From Progne subis subis (lineage: Eukaryota > Chordata > Aves > Passeriformes > Hirundinidae): a stretch of DNA of 64,000 nt. How positions within the stretch are numbered: position 1 is the stretch's first letter; every line of letters starts with the position of its first letter. The position numbers were made by a program, and so were the translations under genes. Positions 1 to 13,802 of this stretch are shown here, in pieces. The notes under the pieces are model-generated. The model saw only the letters and a list, made by a program, of their open reading frames with translations. It ran no database searches and was not told the origin of the DNA. The DNA lies in contig JAKJHU010000666.1 in the NCBI GenBank assembly GCA_022316685.1, forward strand, positions 62,001-126,000, written 5' to 3'.

Positions 1-202
1 TGCTGTTTTCTCACCCTGTGATATACTAAACTACCATCTTTCACCCTCTTGTGGCTTGCAATCCTTCCCGCAGTGCAGGAAACCTTTCCCATGGACTGAG
101 ATCAAAGCCAATGTCCCTCTGGGCTCTGGGCCAGGGTTCCAGACCCCCCTGTCCAGGTCTCTGACCCTCCAGGGCAGCCAAAGGAATGCTCTGGACTCCA
201 AC
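1..202 (-). mobile_element. Truncated ERV LTR (same family as the solo LTR at 51192-51793)
   Basis: Read on the minus strand, this begins at position 202 with TGTTGGAGTCC and runs off the left edge of the window. It matches, by eye, the first ~200 bases of the complete LTR at 51192-51793, for example the blocks CATTCCTTTGGCTGCCCT, AAGGATTGCAAGCCAC and TATCACAGGGTGA. Only the 5' (U3) part is visible. Whether it is a solo LTR or one end of a provirus cannot be told from here. Open reading frames across it are chance. Confidence 0.85.
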
Positions 203-3200
203 AGATATGTAAGTTACTTCTGCTTTGGGGATTTTTTTTTTTTTCTTTCTATTTAGAAACAAGATTTTATGGGCTTTCTCATTTCTATAATAAAATGGAT
301 AATTTTGAAAAGTAAAGTCTTAATGCTCACTTGGAAAGTTCTTGGGTTAGATTTTAGCTGAGGGTTGGTTTTGGTTTTTTTTTTTTTTTTTTTCATTTTG
401 GTGAGGGACTGTTGGTTTGATGGGGCTTTTTTACTTTTATTGTAATTGCTTATAAAACATCACATCTTGTTCCTTCAGTGCATTGGTAAACACATAATAA
501 CTGCAGGTGCCAACTCACTCATTTGACAATTGTCAAATGCAGGTCTGAATTACATCTACAGGACAGAGGCTACATAGGGAGTTAACAAAGAAAGATTAAA
601 GAATGCTGTTGTCTTCAATGAACAACGTGATGGATGTAAAAGGTGATGCTATAAACTGAGGACAAGTTTTATACCTGGCAGGATTGTTAGACTTTGCCTC
701 TGTGTACATAGAGTGTGAGGAGACCTTGGCAATGCAGTGTCTGCATTTCAGAGGAGTTCACAGGCTTTCTGCCTTCTTCAGGCAAATATGTTTCCACTGT
801 GTTAGTATATTAGGTGCAGGACTCATTACTATTGACAGACTGAAGTTTGAAAAATTATTATGTGGTAATCAAAATAAAGCAATAGGAGAAAAAAACACCA
901 TTGCCGATGATTGGCAAATAAGCAACCCTTGAAAATGGCACTCCAACAAGAATCCTTAATTACTGTCCTTAAATTCTTTATTGTGATAACAAACACTTAA
1001 AAAAAAGAACCCTGACCTTTTATAATTAGGACTTGTGTTGCTTGAAGGACTCTCTTCAGAAGTTGTTCAGCGGGACGTGGAGGGAAAGAGAGCAGAAGTA
1101 ACAAACATTGATATTAACCAAAGACTTACACACAAGCTTCTATGTATACAGCAGTTCTTAAAAGAAAAACTGAAGCCTTGTGAGTCTATCAACAGTTTCG
1201 TTTATCTCATTCCCATTACTTAGGAGTATCTGATGTTACATGTGAGACTTTGTACTCTTTTTCTGAAATCTGCTGTGAAACACACCTTAATGTTCTAGTA
1301 CTTTCTTCCTAACAGTTTGTTGGTTTTTGTTGTTTTTTTTTCCACTTTCTGTTATTTCTGAGATGGAGCAAATATTTCTATCATAATGTAACTTTCTCAG
1401 TTAACTGGAAATGTTTTACCACTTTAAATAGTCTTACCACTTTATTCCTGCTAAAACAGTCCTCATCTTTGGCAGTTCATCAAAGAAAGACACTATGCCT
1501 CTCATATATACCAAATCAGATAACTTGCAAGTTCACTGACTGAAAAGAATTCACCTTTTTTGCATGTAAATAGTTCTCTTTTGAGCACTTAATGATGAAG
1601 AAAATCTGATTGATATGTTAGAAGGGTAGTTTCTAATTTCATTTCCTGAACATTTTGGAGTTTTCCCTTTAAAAAAGACTTCAGAGTTCTACTTTAAAGA
1701 TTATCCTTTGATACAAGTCTGATCTGGCCTAAGGTCCCATATTGAAGGTTCTTATCTTGGAGGAGGCTGTATTGAGGATCAGAGCTAAAGCTCCTGCAGG
1801 TTCTCCTGATGTTACCTCAGTGCCCGTCTGTTCACACCAAATGGCCCAGCATTTGGTTCATGCTACCTTGGCTAAATGGCTAAATGAACCCCTGGGATTT
1901 ATAGAGTGGCTTCAGAAAGCAGGAATCATATGTGAGAGTTTTACTTTAAATAGATATTTGCTTTAAAGTTTTGTGCATTCTGATTTTTAAAATACTATGC
2001 TTGAGGGTGTGTTTGCTTACAGGCAATTCTGTATTTTATTTCTTCTTCTGTGGCAGGGGCTTGGTTTCAGTGCATGCACAAAACCCACAGGACTCATTTT
2101 TAAAAGGTGCTCAGTTGCCTTTTGCTGCTAGTATGGATCATAGTAGGTGTTAAAATGGTTGTTACCAGCTGCAGAATAATGAGAACCTGGGTTCCTTGTG
2201 AAGTGGAATTATTGATATTCACCACCACTGTGAATGTGCCCTCAAGGTGACAGATTTCATGACTTCATGCATTAGAAACCTGCATAGTGCCAAAAAAGGG
2301 ATATGTTTAACAGAATAGTTATTATTATGAGGAATGCATTTTGATGCCTTTTATCTTGCTGCAACCCTGTAAGTGGGAAAAGGCTGCACAGCTTGGCTGT
2401 TACTGTATCTGAGTGTAATTTGGCTTTGTGTGTAGAATTGGGTCTAATATATTGTTCATTTTTGAGTCCTAAGCAAAACCAGAATGCTAGGATAGATATG
2501 CAATCAAGTATGTGGTGGCATTTCCTGCCATTTCATCATCAGAAACAGGCAGCAACTGCTTTAAAGGGTTCCTGGTTTCCAGTGTTGGAGAGCTTTATCT
2601 GAAATGTTAGCTTGACAGACATATTCACCTCCTTCATCCACAAACCTGAAACTGCTTACTGAGAGTATGAAAAATGAGGGAAATTATTATTATCGTCCCC
2701 ATCTCCAGAGGAGTGATTTGGGGTTTGTCTCATCAATAACCATGTTTTTGGGGCAAGAATGGCAGTCACCTGAGGTCATACTTCTCTCAAAGAGAGTGAG
2801 TACACAAAGGGCACTGGGTTTCTTTTGTTTCTTTGTTTACATTCAAAATCTAGGGGCTGCCTTGCTGTGGGGCAGGTTGGTGCCTTCCTTGTTCAATCTG
2901 AAGAAAATAAGGAAAGATGAAAGATGGAGGGATGGAAAGAGGAGGAACAGAGGAGAGAAAGAGAGGAGAAGCTGGAACAGAGGGAAGAAGTCTGTTTTCA
3001 AGTGACACAGCAGTAATGTTCCTAGAAATAAATACAAGATCTTTATATCAATGCAAAGAGTACTTAGAAAGATGAGAATTTATGGTATATTTGGAGTTTT
3101 TGTTTCGGCTTTGTTTTTGATAAAGCGTTTCACTTGCAGTAGCAAATCAAATTCTCCAAGGAGAACTGTAACAGGAATAGAACAAAATAAATAACCTGGT

Positions 3201-3442
3201 CCCAGAGGTATAAAACCTCAATTTCAGTTGTCATAGAATAGCAAAAAGGAATACAGTAGGTCTAGGGAAGTGTGAGCTATTTTCTGTGTTTGTCATGATC
3301 GACAACAGCTGGAAGAAGGAGTCTTTTTCTCTGACTTTTGAGGCAAGGTGAGAGGTTTACCAATACCAGCCAGAAGAACCTCTCGGTAAAAAGTACACTT
3401 GCAGAACAACTTACCCTTTTAGAAAGCAATTCTGGGGTGCAA
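203..3442. other. AT-rich noncoding DNA, presumed PLPPR1 intron 1
   Basis: No gene, LTR or CR1 was recognised. It holds several short poly-T runs (for example around 231-245 and 376-393). Frames over 60 codons here have no recognisable domain. The intron assignment is inferred from the PLPPR1 exon downstream. Confidence 0.5.
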
Positions 3443-3604
3443 TTGTTTTGGTTGTTTGTTGGGGGTTTTTTGGTGTTTTTTGTTTTGGTTTGGGTTTTTT
3501 TGGGTTTTTGGGGTTTTTTGTTTTGTTTTGTTTTTTTGGGGTTTGGTTTGGTTTTGTTTTGTTTTGTTTGGTTGGTTTTTTGTGGGTTTTTTTTTTTTTT
3601 TTTT
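3443..3604. repeat. T/G-rich low-complexity tract
   Basis: About 160 bases are almost only T and G on the plus strand, with many runs of three to five G between T runs, ending in a T run just before AGCTCTCC. Similar tracts occur at 37030-37124 (same strand) and, complementary, at 50993-51180. The open frames across it (Phe/Leu/Trp/Gly-rich) are artefacts of composition. The G runs could fold as G-quadruplexes. Confidence 0.9.
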
Positions 3605-6600
3605 AGCTCTCCTGATTCTTAGAATGGAACTGTTAAGGGATCATAAAATATTAATATTAAATATAGACAGAGCAGACATTCACCAAACCATATAAAGGTT
3701 TACTGAGCCTGTGCTTGGTTTTGAGAACCTGTGAAGTCTGAAATATTAAAACTGAAAGAGATAAGAAGAAATGTGGAAAACCTGCTATTTGATATCAGAA
3801 AACCCTGTTCACCTAATCCACAGGTAAGAAGCTTAAACTCTCAAAAGGACAGTGGGAGAAAAAGGAGGAGATAAAACTTTGCTTATATGTTTGATTTTGT
3901 GTTTTTAAAGTTAGAGCTTGGTAAACTTTTCAAAGTTTTTTTGTTGTGGTGTTTTAGGGGTTTTTAGCTTATTAAAGCTTTTAGCCATAGTAAATTTAAA
4001 AGTGTTCATGCTGAAAATCAAATTAACTCATTCAAAAACAATAGCTTCCAGAAGTTTGAGTTCTTCTTACCTCTGACTTCTTTCTTCTCTTTGTTTGTCT
4101 GAAAAGCACACATAAAACATGCCCTCCCTCACCTTAGGATAGTGGAAAAAGCTTTGAAACTCCAAAAGGCTTTTTGAAAAGTTCTGGCTTTGAAAATAAT
4201 GCCTCTGCAGAGTAAAATTCTTACAATCTTTAATGGGTCTATGTAATTATTGCATGTTCTCTGCTGTTTTACATAATCTAATTTTAGGTTAAGTGTCTTT
4301 ATGGCCCTTGGAAGGGCGTTTCACAATCTCAGTGCAAGCCAACACTTACACATACTGAAAAAAAAAAATTAAAGGACAGCAGAAAAAAATATAGGTGCTG
4401 CAATTTTAAGATTCACAACTAGTTAGTTGCTGTCACTTTTTTTTTTTTTTTTTTTTTTTCATTGCCAATGTAGGAGGTGATCAACTGAACAGCAACATTT
4501 ACCACATTGCCTCAAGGATCAGAGATTAGTGTCTTCAGCCTGAGAAGCCTCTGCGGTATAGGCCAGTGAAGGCTGTGATAACGACATAGTCGTTTCTCTC
4601 TGTGTGCTTTTTCTTTCTTTCAGTTTAGAGCATAGCATTTTTAAATTATATTAAGCTTATCCAAACTGAAGTGAAACAGAGGTATCTATTCTCTGAAATT
4701 TGTACTGATTTAAAATCATTTTCCCTTCACACCATGGATTTTTTGGTCTGTGTGGGAAAAAAGGATAAGATTGTCTTGGTAAGAGAATTATTTTCCATCT
4801 GTTGTTCTACTGCAGGATCATAATTGCAAGTGGAGTGACATTTCTGCCTCTTCCCCCTAAACTTCTCCTTCCACTTTCCCTTTGTGATTATCATAATACC
4901 TGGAGAACATCAGGTTTTGTTAGTCAGATACCATTTTGGTAAATGTGAGTGAGAGAGTGAAGGCATTTGGTATTTGTTTGTGGGTAAACAATAACAATTA
5001 CGTTTCACTCCACTGGTTCTAAATCAGGGAGCCTCTTCTCATCAGCCTATATCCTGCAGTATTTCAAAAGAAAATGTCATTTGTGAAAGTGCTGTTTAAC
5101 AGACATTCTTCTATATGTGCACCAATTTTCTTTGAGTGTGGGCCTGGTCAAAAAAAATGTTCACACAAAAGCATTTCTGTTGGCACTATTATGCCTTCAA
5201 AAACAGAAGAAAAAACCTTCCTGGGTTACATCCACTGAAGGATGGGCAGAGATCTGTTACCACCCAGAAGGAAATGCAAGTATTCCCATACTTCGGGTCT
5301 CCAAGGACCATGTGTATAGCATCTTGTGTTGATGACCCGATTGTACAAAATAGGTTTGTAGAATTATATTTCATGTTTGTCTTAAAGCCTTTGTTGCCAG
5401 TGTTGGGTGGCCACATAATCTCTGTTTTGAATTTTGTTGAAGTTCCACTTACAATGCTTTAATTGAAAAGCTTTGTGAAAGGAAGATATGCATTACAAAA
5501 GCTCCCTCTTAAAATGTTTTCTTCTGACAGGCCTCTGCTTGCTTTTGATCCATGCAGAGATTGTGTCCATGTCAGAAGAATCAAACTGACCCAGGCATTC
5601 AGATGAACTTTGTTAGATCTGTTATTACTCTGTGTTGACAGAGAGCTTACTGAGGGTTTAGCTACAGTTCAGTACACAGATGCAGTTGGTTTCTGCAGTG
5701 CCCTGAGTGCCCTTAATATGATTTAAGTTGAAGATACTGAATAATATTGAAGAGGGCTGATTGCTTGTTAGCAGTCACATGAATTTTTGGAAACAGCTTC
5801 TAGAACATTTATCTTCAGATTTTTTTGGTGGGTTACCTGGACTGGCAACAATCTGCTGGATTTTCCAGGGAAAACTACATACTTAGAGAAATGAAACTTC
5901 TTTTGATCGGTTTATTCCAGTCATACTTAGCTCAAGAAGCAAACACATCTGTGGGGATATAGAGGCCTTTATTTTAAAGCCTGTCTGACTTTTGTGGCAT
6001 ATTGCTATCAGTCATTGCTGTGATCTTAGGGTACAAAAGGCAATGCCAAAAACAGAAGTTGTGAGTACTTTTGGTGTATGACTGGTTCAGACTGCAAACT
6101 TCAGAAGCTGAAGTTTTGTTCAAAGGAACACATCCTGCTGGTACCACTTGTGTTGATTTTTAGTGGTTTTCACTTAAGAATGTTGAGCTAAAATTGTCTA
6201 AGGTCTGTGAGAAGCCCTTCTAAAAAAGTTTCATGTATTGAAAATGTTTTATTTTTGTCTCTTGTTTTCTAGATAGTACAGATTAGACTTCCTCTGAGAA
6301 AAAATACAGACAGATAGATACATAAATCAAATTGTCTTTTCCTGCCTGTTATAAAACCTTCCATGACAATAAGGAACATGCTGGTTTAACAGTGGAATGA
6401 ATTTTATTTGTCTGACAGTACTGTGTTGATAAAAAGAAAGTGGGAATCTCACCTAACTGACGTCACTGGCAGACATTGGCAGCATCCAGACTGTTGGTGC
6501 AAAAGTCATGGAACTGTTTTTGAGTATATCTTAAAGTTTTCCGATTTTCTATAAGTCCTGCAATGTCCACAAATCATTACTGAGAGAGACTCATTTGAAA

Positions 6601-6677
6601 AAGCAATGTCAAGTATTAGCTTGGAAGAGTGTATCTGCTGCTGTCTTAAAATGACTGTGGGGCTTATTTTGCACTGT
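3605..6677. other. Noncoding DNA, presumed intron
   Basis: AT-rich sequence with a poly-T run at about 4437-4460. I see no repeat family, exon or RNA gene. Confidence 0.45.
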
Positions 6678-7140
6678 AGAATCTTAGAACTGTTACAGTT
6701 GGAAACCGTAAAGGAACCGTAAAGCTCAGGCACACCTTCCAGTAGACCAGATTGCTCAAAGCCCTGTCCAACCTGGCCTTGGACATCTCCAGAGATGTTG
6801 AGTCCACAGCCTCTCTGAGCAGCCTATGCTAGGGCCTCACAGAGAAGCATTTCTTCCTAATACCTAATGTTAATCTAACCGCCTTTATTTTAAAGCCATT
6901 GCCCCTTATCCTGCCACTCCATGCCCTTGTGAAAAGACCCTCTCCAGCCTTCTTGTTTACCCTTTAGGTAATGAAAGGCTTGTCCAAAGCCTTTTCTGAA
7001 GAGCCTGAAGGTCTCCCAGACTGAAGAGCCACAGGTCTCCCAGTCTTTCTTCATAGGAGAGAAGCACCAGTGCTGTGATCAATATAGTGGCCTCCTCTGG
7101 TCTCTTTTCAGCAGGCTGGGGACCCCAGAGCTGGAATTGT
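6678..7140 (-). mobile_element. CR1 LINE fragment (3' end)
   Basis: On the plus strand it reads as the reverse complement of a CR1 3' end. It starts at the tail-side AGAATCTTAGAACTGTTAC and continues through the hallmark blocks TTGCTCAAAGCCCTGTCCAA, CCTGGCCTTGGACATC, TTTCTTCCTAATACCTAAT, CATGCCCTTGTGAAAAGA, TCTTTCTTCATAGGAGAG and GGGGACCCCAGAGCTGG. CR1 is the dominant avian non-LTR retrotransposon, and most copies are 5'-truncated as here. It is clearly decayed. A short internal duplication is visible around 7010-7042, where the 'gtctcccag' block occurs twice. No coding capacity remains. Confidence 0.92.
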
Positions 7141-7377
7141 AACGTATGTGGATGCCTGTGATGAAAACCATACACAGAAAGTGTTGATAGCCCGTTCAGC
7201 TTTCTGTGAGAGATGCTAACATGGTTACTTTTTTGTATATTTGTATGTCCACTGAGAGTGGCAGAGATGTCAACTACATGCCTTTCACTCACATTAAAAG
7301 ATCAGAAAAGGCCATTAGCTTGTGTCTGTTAGCAAGCATTGCCCTCTCTAGTTCTGTATATTTGGTGTGCTTAGCTA

Positions 7378-7440
7378 GGTCATACAATCATTCAGGCTGG
7401 AAAAGATACCACAATTCCAAGTGTGCGAAAATATTTCCAA
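7378..7440 (-). mobile_element. Short CR1 3'-end fragment (possible)
   Basis: GTCATACAATCATTCAGGCTGG followed by AAAAGATACC resembles the terminal CR1 block (reverse complement) with its degenerate terminal octamers. Similarity fades after about 50 bases. It could be the tail of a separate, older CR1 insertion close to the one at 6678-7140. Confidence 0.4.
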
Positions 7441-8160
7441 AATTTTCCATGCTAGGAATGTGTGATTTGTTAAATCTGATGCTTGTCACAACTTCTCTTT
7501 CTTAGATCTCATCCTGATACTTGTTATCACCAGCACAGTAAATACTTCCATTTCTTTTTTATAAGCTGCATGTGTTTTTCAGTGTTTTGGAGCTCGAATA
7601 TCTCTTTGCAAACAGGCTCTGAAATGAAAAGATCCTTTTGGAAGTAACTCTCACCAGGACAAAGCTGCAAAGTAATTTATATTTTCCAAATACCTGGAAA
7701 GCACTATCATGTGTTCCTCATCATTTGGGGAAGCTGACTGTATTTAGTTAGGGTGCTTTTTTTATGAACAAGTGCCTCCTGTTGTGATAACTGCTGTATT
7801 GCTTATCACGGGCCTCTTTAATGCCAACCATTATTAGTGTGAGCTTTACTCCACGGGACTAAAGTCAATACCGTGGATCTTCTCCTCCCCACTGTCATCC
7901 ATCTCCCTGTCAATTTCATGCCAGCTTTTTTCCTTTGTGACAGGATGTGCAAGGAGGTGGAATTTGGAGACACTCCAGTTTTGTCAGTAGGAGCAGGTAA
8001 AAATGTTCAGCTACTGCCTACAGGGAGAGGTCCTCTGGGTCCAATTCCTGACGTGGCTCTCTCTCTCCCAGAGCCCCAGCTCCATTTTTGCCTCGTCTAG
8101 CTTGAGAGAGAAACCATGCTGGAAGGATTTTTCTCTCAGCGCCTTAAAGATCCTAGAGGC
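7441..8160. other. Noncoding DNA, presumed intron
   Basis: No supported feature. A 75-codon frame at 7873-8100 has no recognisable motif. Confidence 0.4.
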
Positions 8161-8578
8161 TGCAACCATTTTCCTTTAGAGAGAGCAGGTCCTCGTTGAT
8201 GGCAAAAGGAAGCATCTCTGCACTTGGTCCAGGGGGAATCACGGCTTTATTCAGCCTGTGGTCCTGCCCCCCCAGGGTCAGAAGCCCAGTCCAGTCCTGG
8301 TCCCAGGAGCTCAGTGAGGTTTTCCCACGTGGTCTCCTTGCTTTTATCTGAGGAGAAGGGGCTTGAGGCAGGGACGAGCCACTACCCAATCAGGGATAAG
8401 GTGGGAGTGGAACAGAGTTCGATTACGTTCCACTGTGGGAGGATGGGCAGGGAAAAGAAGCAGGGACAAACCTCAGGATGATACATTTTCCAGGAGAACA
8501 GGGGGGTACAGAGGAAACCATTACAAAACCCAAAATAAAAATGAAATACAATATAAATCCAAATAATGCACTACAACA
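8161..8578 (-). mobile_element. Solo ERVK-like LTR
   Basis: It is collinear with the LTRs of ERV-C (46737-47079 and 49694-50036). Shared blocks in order are GATGGCAAAAG, the polyadenylation signal (minus strand, in GGCTTTATTC), the CCCAATCAGGGATAAGGTGG region, GTGGGAGGATGGGCAGG, CATTACAAAA and the terminal CACTACAACA. On the minus strand it starts TGTTGTAG. It is longer than the ERV-C LTRs and strongly diverged. The left end was chosen at TGCAACCATT by alignment. No target duplication was found (AGAGGC on the left, AATTTC on the right). No internal retroviral sequence flanks it. Confidence 0.7.
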
Positions 8579-11500
8579 AATTTCTGTTCATCAGCACTGA
8601 GTGGTTGAACACTCATTAATACCAGATCACTGCACTGTGTATTGCCAAGCAGTGGGAAATTTGTCTGGGTAAGTTGGTGAGCCTGTGACTGCTGAACGCA
8701 TTGAATGCACAATCTGGCTTTTCCATGGTTTTTTGGCAGCTGTAAGAGGACAGGCAGCATTTGGGTCAGAATGTACTCTGCAAATGTAGTTAACCAGTGA
8801 TATTCTTAACAGTTCTTAATTACAGCTCTTCTTAGTGCCTTGACAATACATGGAGACACAGCTCTGGAACATTTGATCCAGAGATTGGGAGCCTGAAAGC
8901 TGAGTTTTTAGTAAAACTGAGACATAATCTTAGCTGTTGCTGAACTCTGTTATGAAAGTGTCCTCCCTGCCTTTGGTGACTATACAGTTAGATCACCAAT
9001 GCTTTGAAAAATCCAGGCCTGACCATTTTCCTGGCAGCTGTGCTCTCTGCAGGGATCATTAATGCATCTCCCAGTGGATGTACTTGTCATTAGCAGTAGA
9101 GGGCAACAATTAGGTCTGTGCTTGCACACTTCTGAATGATGAGCAGCTGAGACCAGCTGGGGATTAAAATGTCTCATGGGCCCTTCAGATACCTGGTCTG
9201 AAGAGTTTGGATGTCTTTTGTAGGGTTTCCTGCAGAGAAGTGGACACGGGCTAAAGCACTTTTTAGTTTTGGAGGAGTCAATATTAGTCTCTGCTCTGTT
9301 GGCCAAGATGCCAGCTGTCACACAGGTGTTGGTTGTTCCTTCTCAACTTAAAATGGGAAGCAGATGCATAGTGATGGCTTTTAAGATGAACTGTGCATAG
9401 GATTGCTGCCTGGCTTTATATTTGGGATGATACAACACCTCACAATTCCACTGGAAGCTCTGAGAAGGAATGTGCTGTGCAGTTCTTACAATCCCATCAT
9501 ATCAATCCCTCAATATAGTTGGGTCCAAAATTTTATTTTAATTTTTACTTTGAGCAGACTTTTCATTAAAGTTGGATAAAGAATAGAAAAGCTGGGAACA
9601 TCAATAAGAAAAAAGTCAGAAAACAGGTATACATCTCTTAGTGTTATGACTACCAGAGTGGAAGTGGAAGCTTGTTCATGGAGCTCCCTAAATGGTCACT
9701 TCCTTGTTTTTCATCGGAAAAGAAAGGCCGCCTAGAGATGTGGGTTATACAGTGATACCAACTCTTAGAATACTGATTCTTGCAGGACTGTCCTGGATGT
9801 TGTCCAAGAATTTGCAAACCTGGCAGAAAAACCACAACTTCTGTCCTGTGAAGAAACCAGATATGCAAGGGGATAGTGGTGAAGAGGACAGTAAACTTGC
9901 AAAGCTGAAGCACAGACAAGAGAGAGAATGAGATAGAGCATGTAAATTGGGAGAGAGTAAAATTTAAGATTAGTTTTGCAGCAAAGTATAAGTTAAAAGT
10001 GCTGTGCATTATCAAAAAAACCTATAAGAAGCTCCACTATGAGATTGTGGAGCTGAGGTGGGTAGTTTTTAGGTGGATAGTTTTAAACGCAGCACTAAGT
10101 AATTAGTAATTACTTACTAATTAGTAAGTAATCCCTCACCCAAGCTGTTACCAAAGCAGTGGGGTGGACAGAGACGTATGGCTTGACCCATTCTTCACGT
10201 GGAAGAGCAGAAGTTCACAAGTTCTGCTCTTCCTGTTAAGGAGATGCTAGAATTCTTCATTGAGAATTTTGGAGCACCATTTGCTGCTGGAATAAAAGAA
10301 TATAAAGAAATGTGCAATGAGAAAACATAGAGTTGTCCCTTATGAAATTACTGAGCTGACCCCAAAACTTTGAACAGGTTTGTCTGTAAAATTGGGACCT
10401 TGAAATAAAAATATCTGCTCTGAATGGATTCTTAAGTGAAGATGTAGTATTTGCCATGCCATGGCTGGATGAGAAAATGCTGTGCAAGCTTTCCCTGTAG
10501 CTGCTCAATGGGTGGCTATAAAAGCAGAATTAGATGTATCCCTTGCAGCCACAAATCATGGTTCCCAGGAGGCACATTGGCTTCTGCAAGCTTTAAAAGT
10601 AATATTAAAAAGTGAAAGTTATGTTGGAAGAAAGGCCATGTACCACATAAAAGCATATTTAGGTCAGAAGAGTTTGTCAGGCTCTGCATGTGGTCTGTTA
10701 AGGTTTTCAAAGCAGGTCATGCAGATCAAGGTGTGCATAAAAGAGTTCACTGAGGTGTGAAAAAACATGATATTGTGCTATTAACATTTTTTAGAACGAT
10801 GTTTATTTCATCTCTAGCTTAGAGTTTTTACTTCTTCTTTATGTTTTACAAGTTGCATAATTTGTTAAGATGGTGGGGTGGGTGTCTCAGATTTTTTCCC
10901 TGGTACTGTTTGCAACTTCAAAAGTTTGGAGATTACTGTGGTAAACCATATGTATATGTGGTAAACCAGATGTAGCCAAGATTTCTTACTGCACGTAGGA
11001 CAGCTGTGGTGAATGGTCTTGCATCTAATTTTAGGGCTTAGAAATAATGTGAACTACATGCCCTGAGGCAGAACCCTGGTAACAGAAATAGGAGTCTTTG
11101 GGAGGAAAATAGATGATTATAAGTTAAGGAAAAATCCTATGGCTAGGAAAAGACAAAGAAGCAGTGCAAACTACTTCCTTACAAAGTGCTTATGAGGCCT
11201 GTGGCGGGTACCTTTGCTTAGCACAAATGTTGTGGAGGGAGTGGAAGCAGCAGGGCAGGGCTTCAATAAATATACTGTGGCATTTCAGGGTGCAGGGGGG
11301 TGTTAGCACAAGAAAGGAAATAAAACCCAATGTCCCTAGTCTCTCAGTCCCAGCCAACAGCCCTCAACAAGAGAAAAGGAAGTCTCTTGTCTTCCTTCGG
11401 CTCACACAAAATTAAAATGTGGAGACTGGGGAAAGTCCCATAGTTCTGATACCGTTGGGAGTTCACCTGGAATTAAAGGGCCCAGGAGCAGCTGCATATT

Positions 11501-13802
11501 GATACCACCAAAACCACTGGATAGCAGAGAGTCACACCTGCTCTTAGGACAGCTGCCCTAAGGAAGCAGGTAGTGAAAGAGAATGAGGGACCAAGGACTT
11601 GCTTATAGCAGAGCAAAGAAGGGATGTACATACAAGATGAAGCATCCAGGGTGCTGTGCTTGCTGCAGTATGTAATCCATTCCATTGTCATGGATACTAA
11701 TGACTTAGCATTTCTTCGCTTTTCTTTCCCTGTTCCTGTTTTGTTTGTACTGTCACATATGCAGAGTGATGCAATATTTTTATTGTATGTCAGTTCTCGT
11801 GGCTGAGGTGACAGGAGAAACATAAGAATGAAGTACAGCAGAAGCAGAAGATCAAATTTGAAACTGCATTAATCTCCAAATCAGAAAACTATTTTCTTTG
11901 TGAAAATATGTATATTTAATATTATTAATATTGATTGTGCTTAGTAGCTTAGGGATACAGTGTTTCAATATGTAATTTTTTAAAAAATGGTGTGTAAATG
12001 AACACATGTGTATACACACCTAGAGAAGTTAACTCTTGTGCGTTTATAAAATGTGATGTTTTGAGCACTAGAAGCAGCAACTGTACATAGATCAGCCAAA
12101 TCCAGAACTGCTTTCCATGATAAAATGAGTTTTAACAGAGTCCATAAGTCCTTCAGTGTTGTGAATGGGGTGATGGCACCTTTGTCTAATACTGTCTTTG
12201 GGGTATTTTAAAAAAGTTGCATATAAATTGGTGGCCCTTGGGTGGGCAGAAAATAGCAGTTTTTTCTAAAAACCAGTTTCCTCTATGCAAAAATGCTGTA
12301 TGTATGTGTGAAATACAGTCTAACACCAATTTGCTGGAAACAATTTTTCCACTTTAAAGAGCTAATCAGATAATTTTTGAAAAAGAGTATAATGGTATTC
12401 TAGAGGTGAGAGCTATGCATCAGCCGTGGAGGACTATTAAACAAGACAGTGTTCTGATGGTCTACTTAGAAGGGTGGCAGCAAACAGTAACAGGACATGA
12501 TGGCATATTTATATACTTCTGTCAGCTTTTAGTGTTCAAATGGCTGTTCAATCATATTCTGACCAAGTCAGATTGCATGCAAAATTGTTCCTTTATTATC
12601 AGCCATAGTGTCTCAGGCAATTTGGAGGCTCCAGTTGCATTTGAGTTTATATGAATTTGTATGAGCACACACTCATGCTGGTGTCTGATTTCCACAAAAT
12701 ACTCAAGTTAACTTTCTGTATACTGAAATAGGTGCATGTCTCATTAAAACTCTTACAGAATGTGATTTCAGTAATATCATGCTCTTAGAAGTAACATTAA
12801 GGTCTCAGCTACAGGAATTTGTTTTTGTGGACTTTCAGAATTTGTCTTTGTGGACTGAGTAATTTTAATTGTAACAGTGCAGTTGTTTGCGTAGACTGCA
12901 TTTGCTTTAAGAATCAAATACCTAATAATTCCAACAATATCTTTGTGAACTTCTCTGAGGCCTTTATGGGTGTCACCAGACAAAATTACGCAGGGAAGAG
13001 TACAGACCTCCAAGAAGACCAAGGTTGGCTCTAATCAGGAGCTGAAATCCACAGAAGTGTTTACAACAGTCTTGCTGGACTCATAGGTGAAAAATCATGT
13101 TTTTCAATTTATCTAAATTTAGGGCATCTTTGTCTATCGAAATCTGGGTTGTGGCCTTGTAGCCAGACAAAGCTATTGCCTTTTCTAGGAGGTTCTAGAA
13201 CACAAGTTCTGAAATAATTCTGCAGGGGCAAGGGTTTGTTAGATCTCGGTTGTCAGGGCTTGCCTGAAACTTTGTTCTTCTCTTTTAACTTCCAGCAGTT
13301 GTCTGAAAGAGTGATAGGTGTTACCTAATCAGTTTTAGCTTGCTTTTTTATATGGTTGTATAATTTGGTGTCTATTTTTATAATAATCTTCATCAGTTTC
13401 TCTGCCTAATGGATAGAACTAACAAGTCTCTATTCTTTTAAAAATGAACTTTCTGAATGGCAGCATAGAGAAGAACAGACATGGGACAATAGCAAAGCCC
13501 TAAAAACAGTAAACACAAGGTGGTACCAGAGCCAATCAAGTTACAGCTAGCCACCCCACCCACTAAGAGGACATTTAGTAGACTAAAGAGGAATAAGCTC
13601 TCACCATCAGCCCTGGTGGCCTTCTTTTGGAGAAAAGCTGTGGTCAGGGATGATTTGCCATAACCCTCTCTCCTATTCCAGACTAAGCAGGATTCACAGA
13701 AGAGTCTGTGGATAGCATAACAGTATGGAGAAGGATGAGGTATTGCAAGGTCTGTAAATTCATAAATATTTTTGTTATAGTTGGCTGTGTTATAAATACG
13801 AT
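8579..13802. other. Noncoding DNA, presumed intron
   Basis: No supported gene. It includes an imperfect palindromic stretch of TAATTAGTAATTACTTACTAATTAG type at about 10098-10130 and a short imperfect duplication (GTTTTTGTGGACT / GTCTTTGTGGACT) at 12823-12858. Frames over 60 codons (for example 9650-10015 minus, 13438-13824 minus) show no domain. Confidence 0.45.

Noticed and set aside
3443..3604. Interstitial telomere-like DNA
   Set aside because: There is no regular TTAGGG unit; G-run and T-run lengths vary.
3338..3695. Long hydrophobic frames (Phe/Leu/Trp/Gly-rich) across 3338-3695
   Set aside because: They are translations of the T/G-rich low-complexity tract.
13521..13537. TGGTACCAGAGCCAATC resembling a leucine-tRNA primer site near the LTR-like block
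   Set aside because: It is on the plus strand while the LTR-like block reads on the minus strand, and no gag or pol remnant is near.
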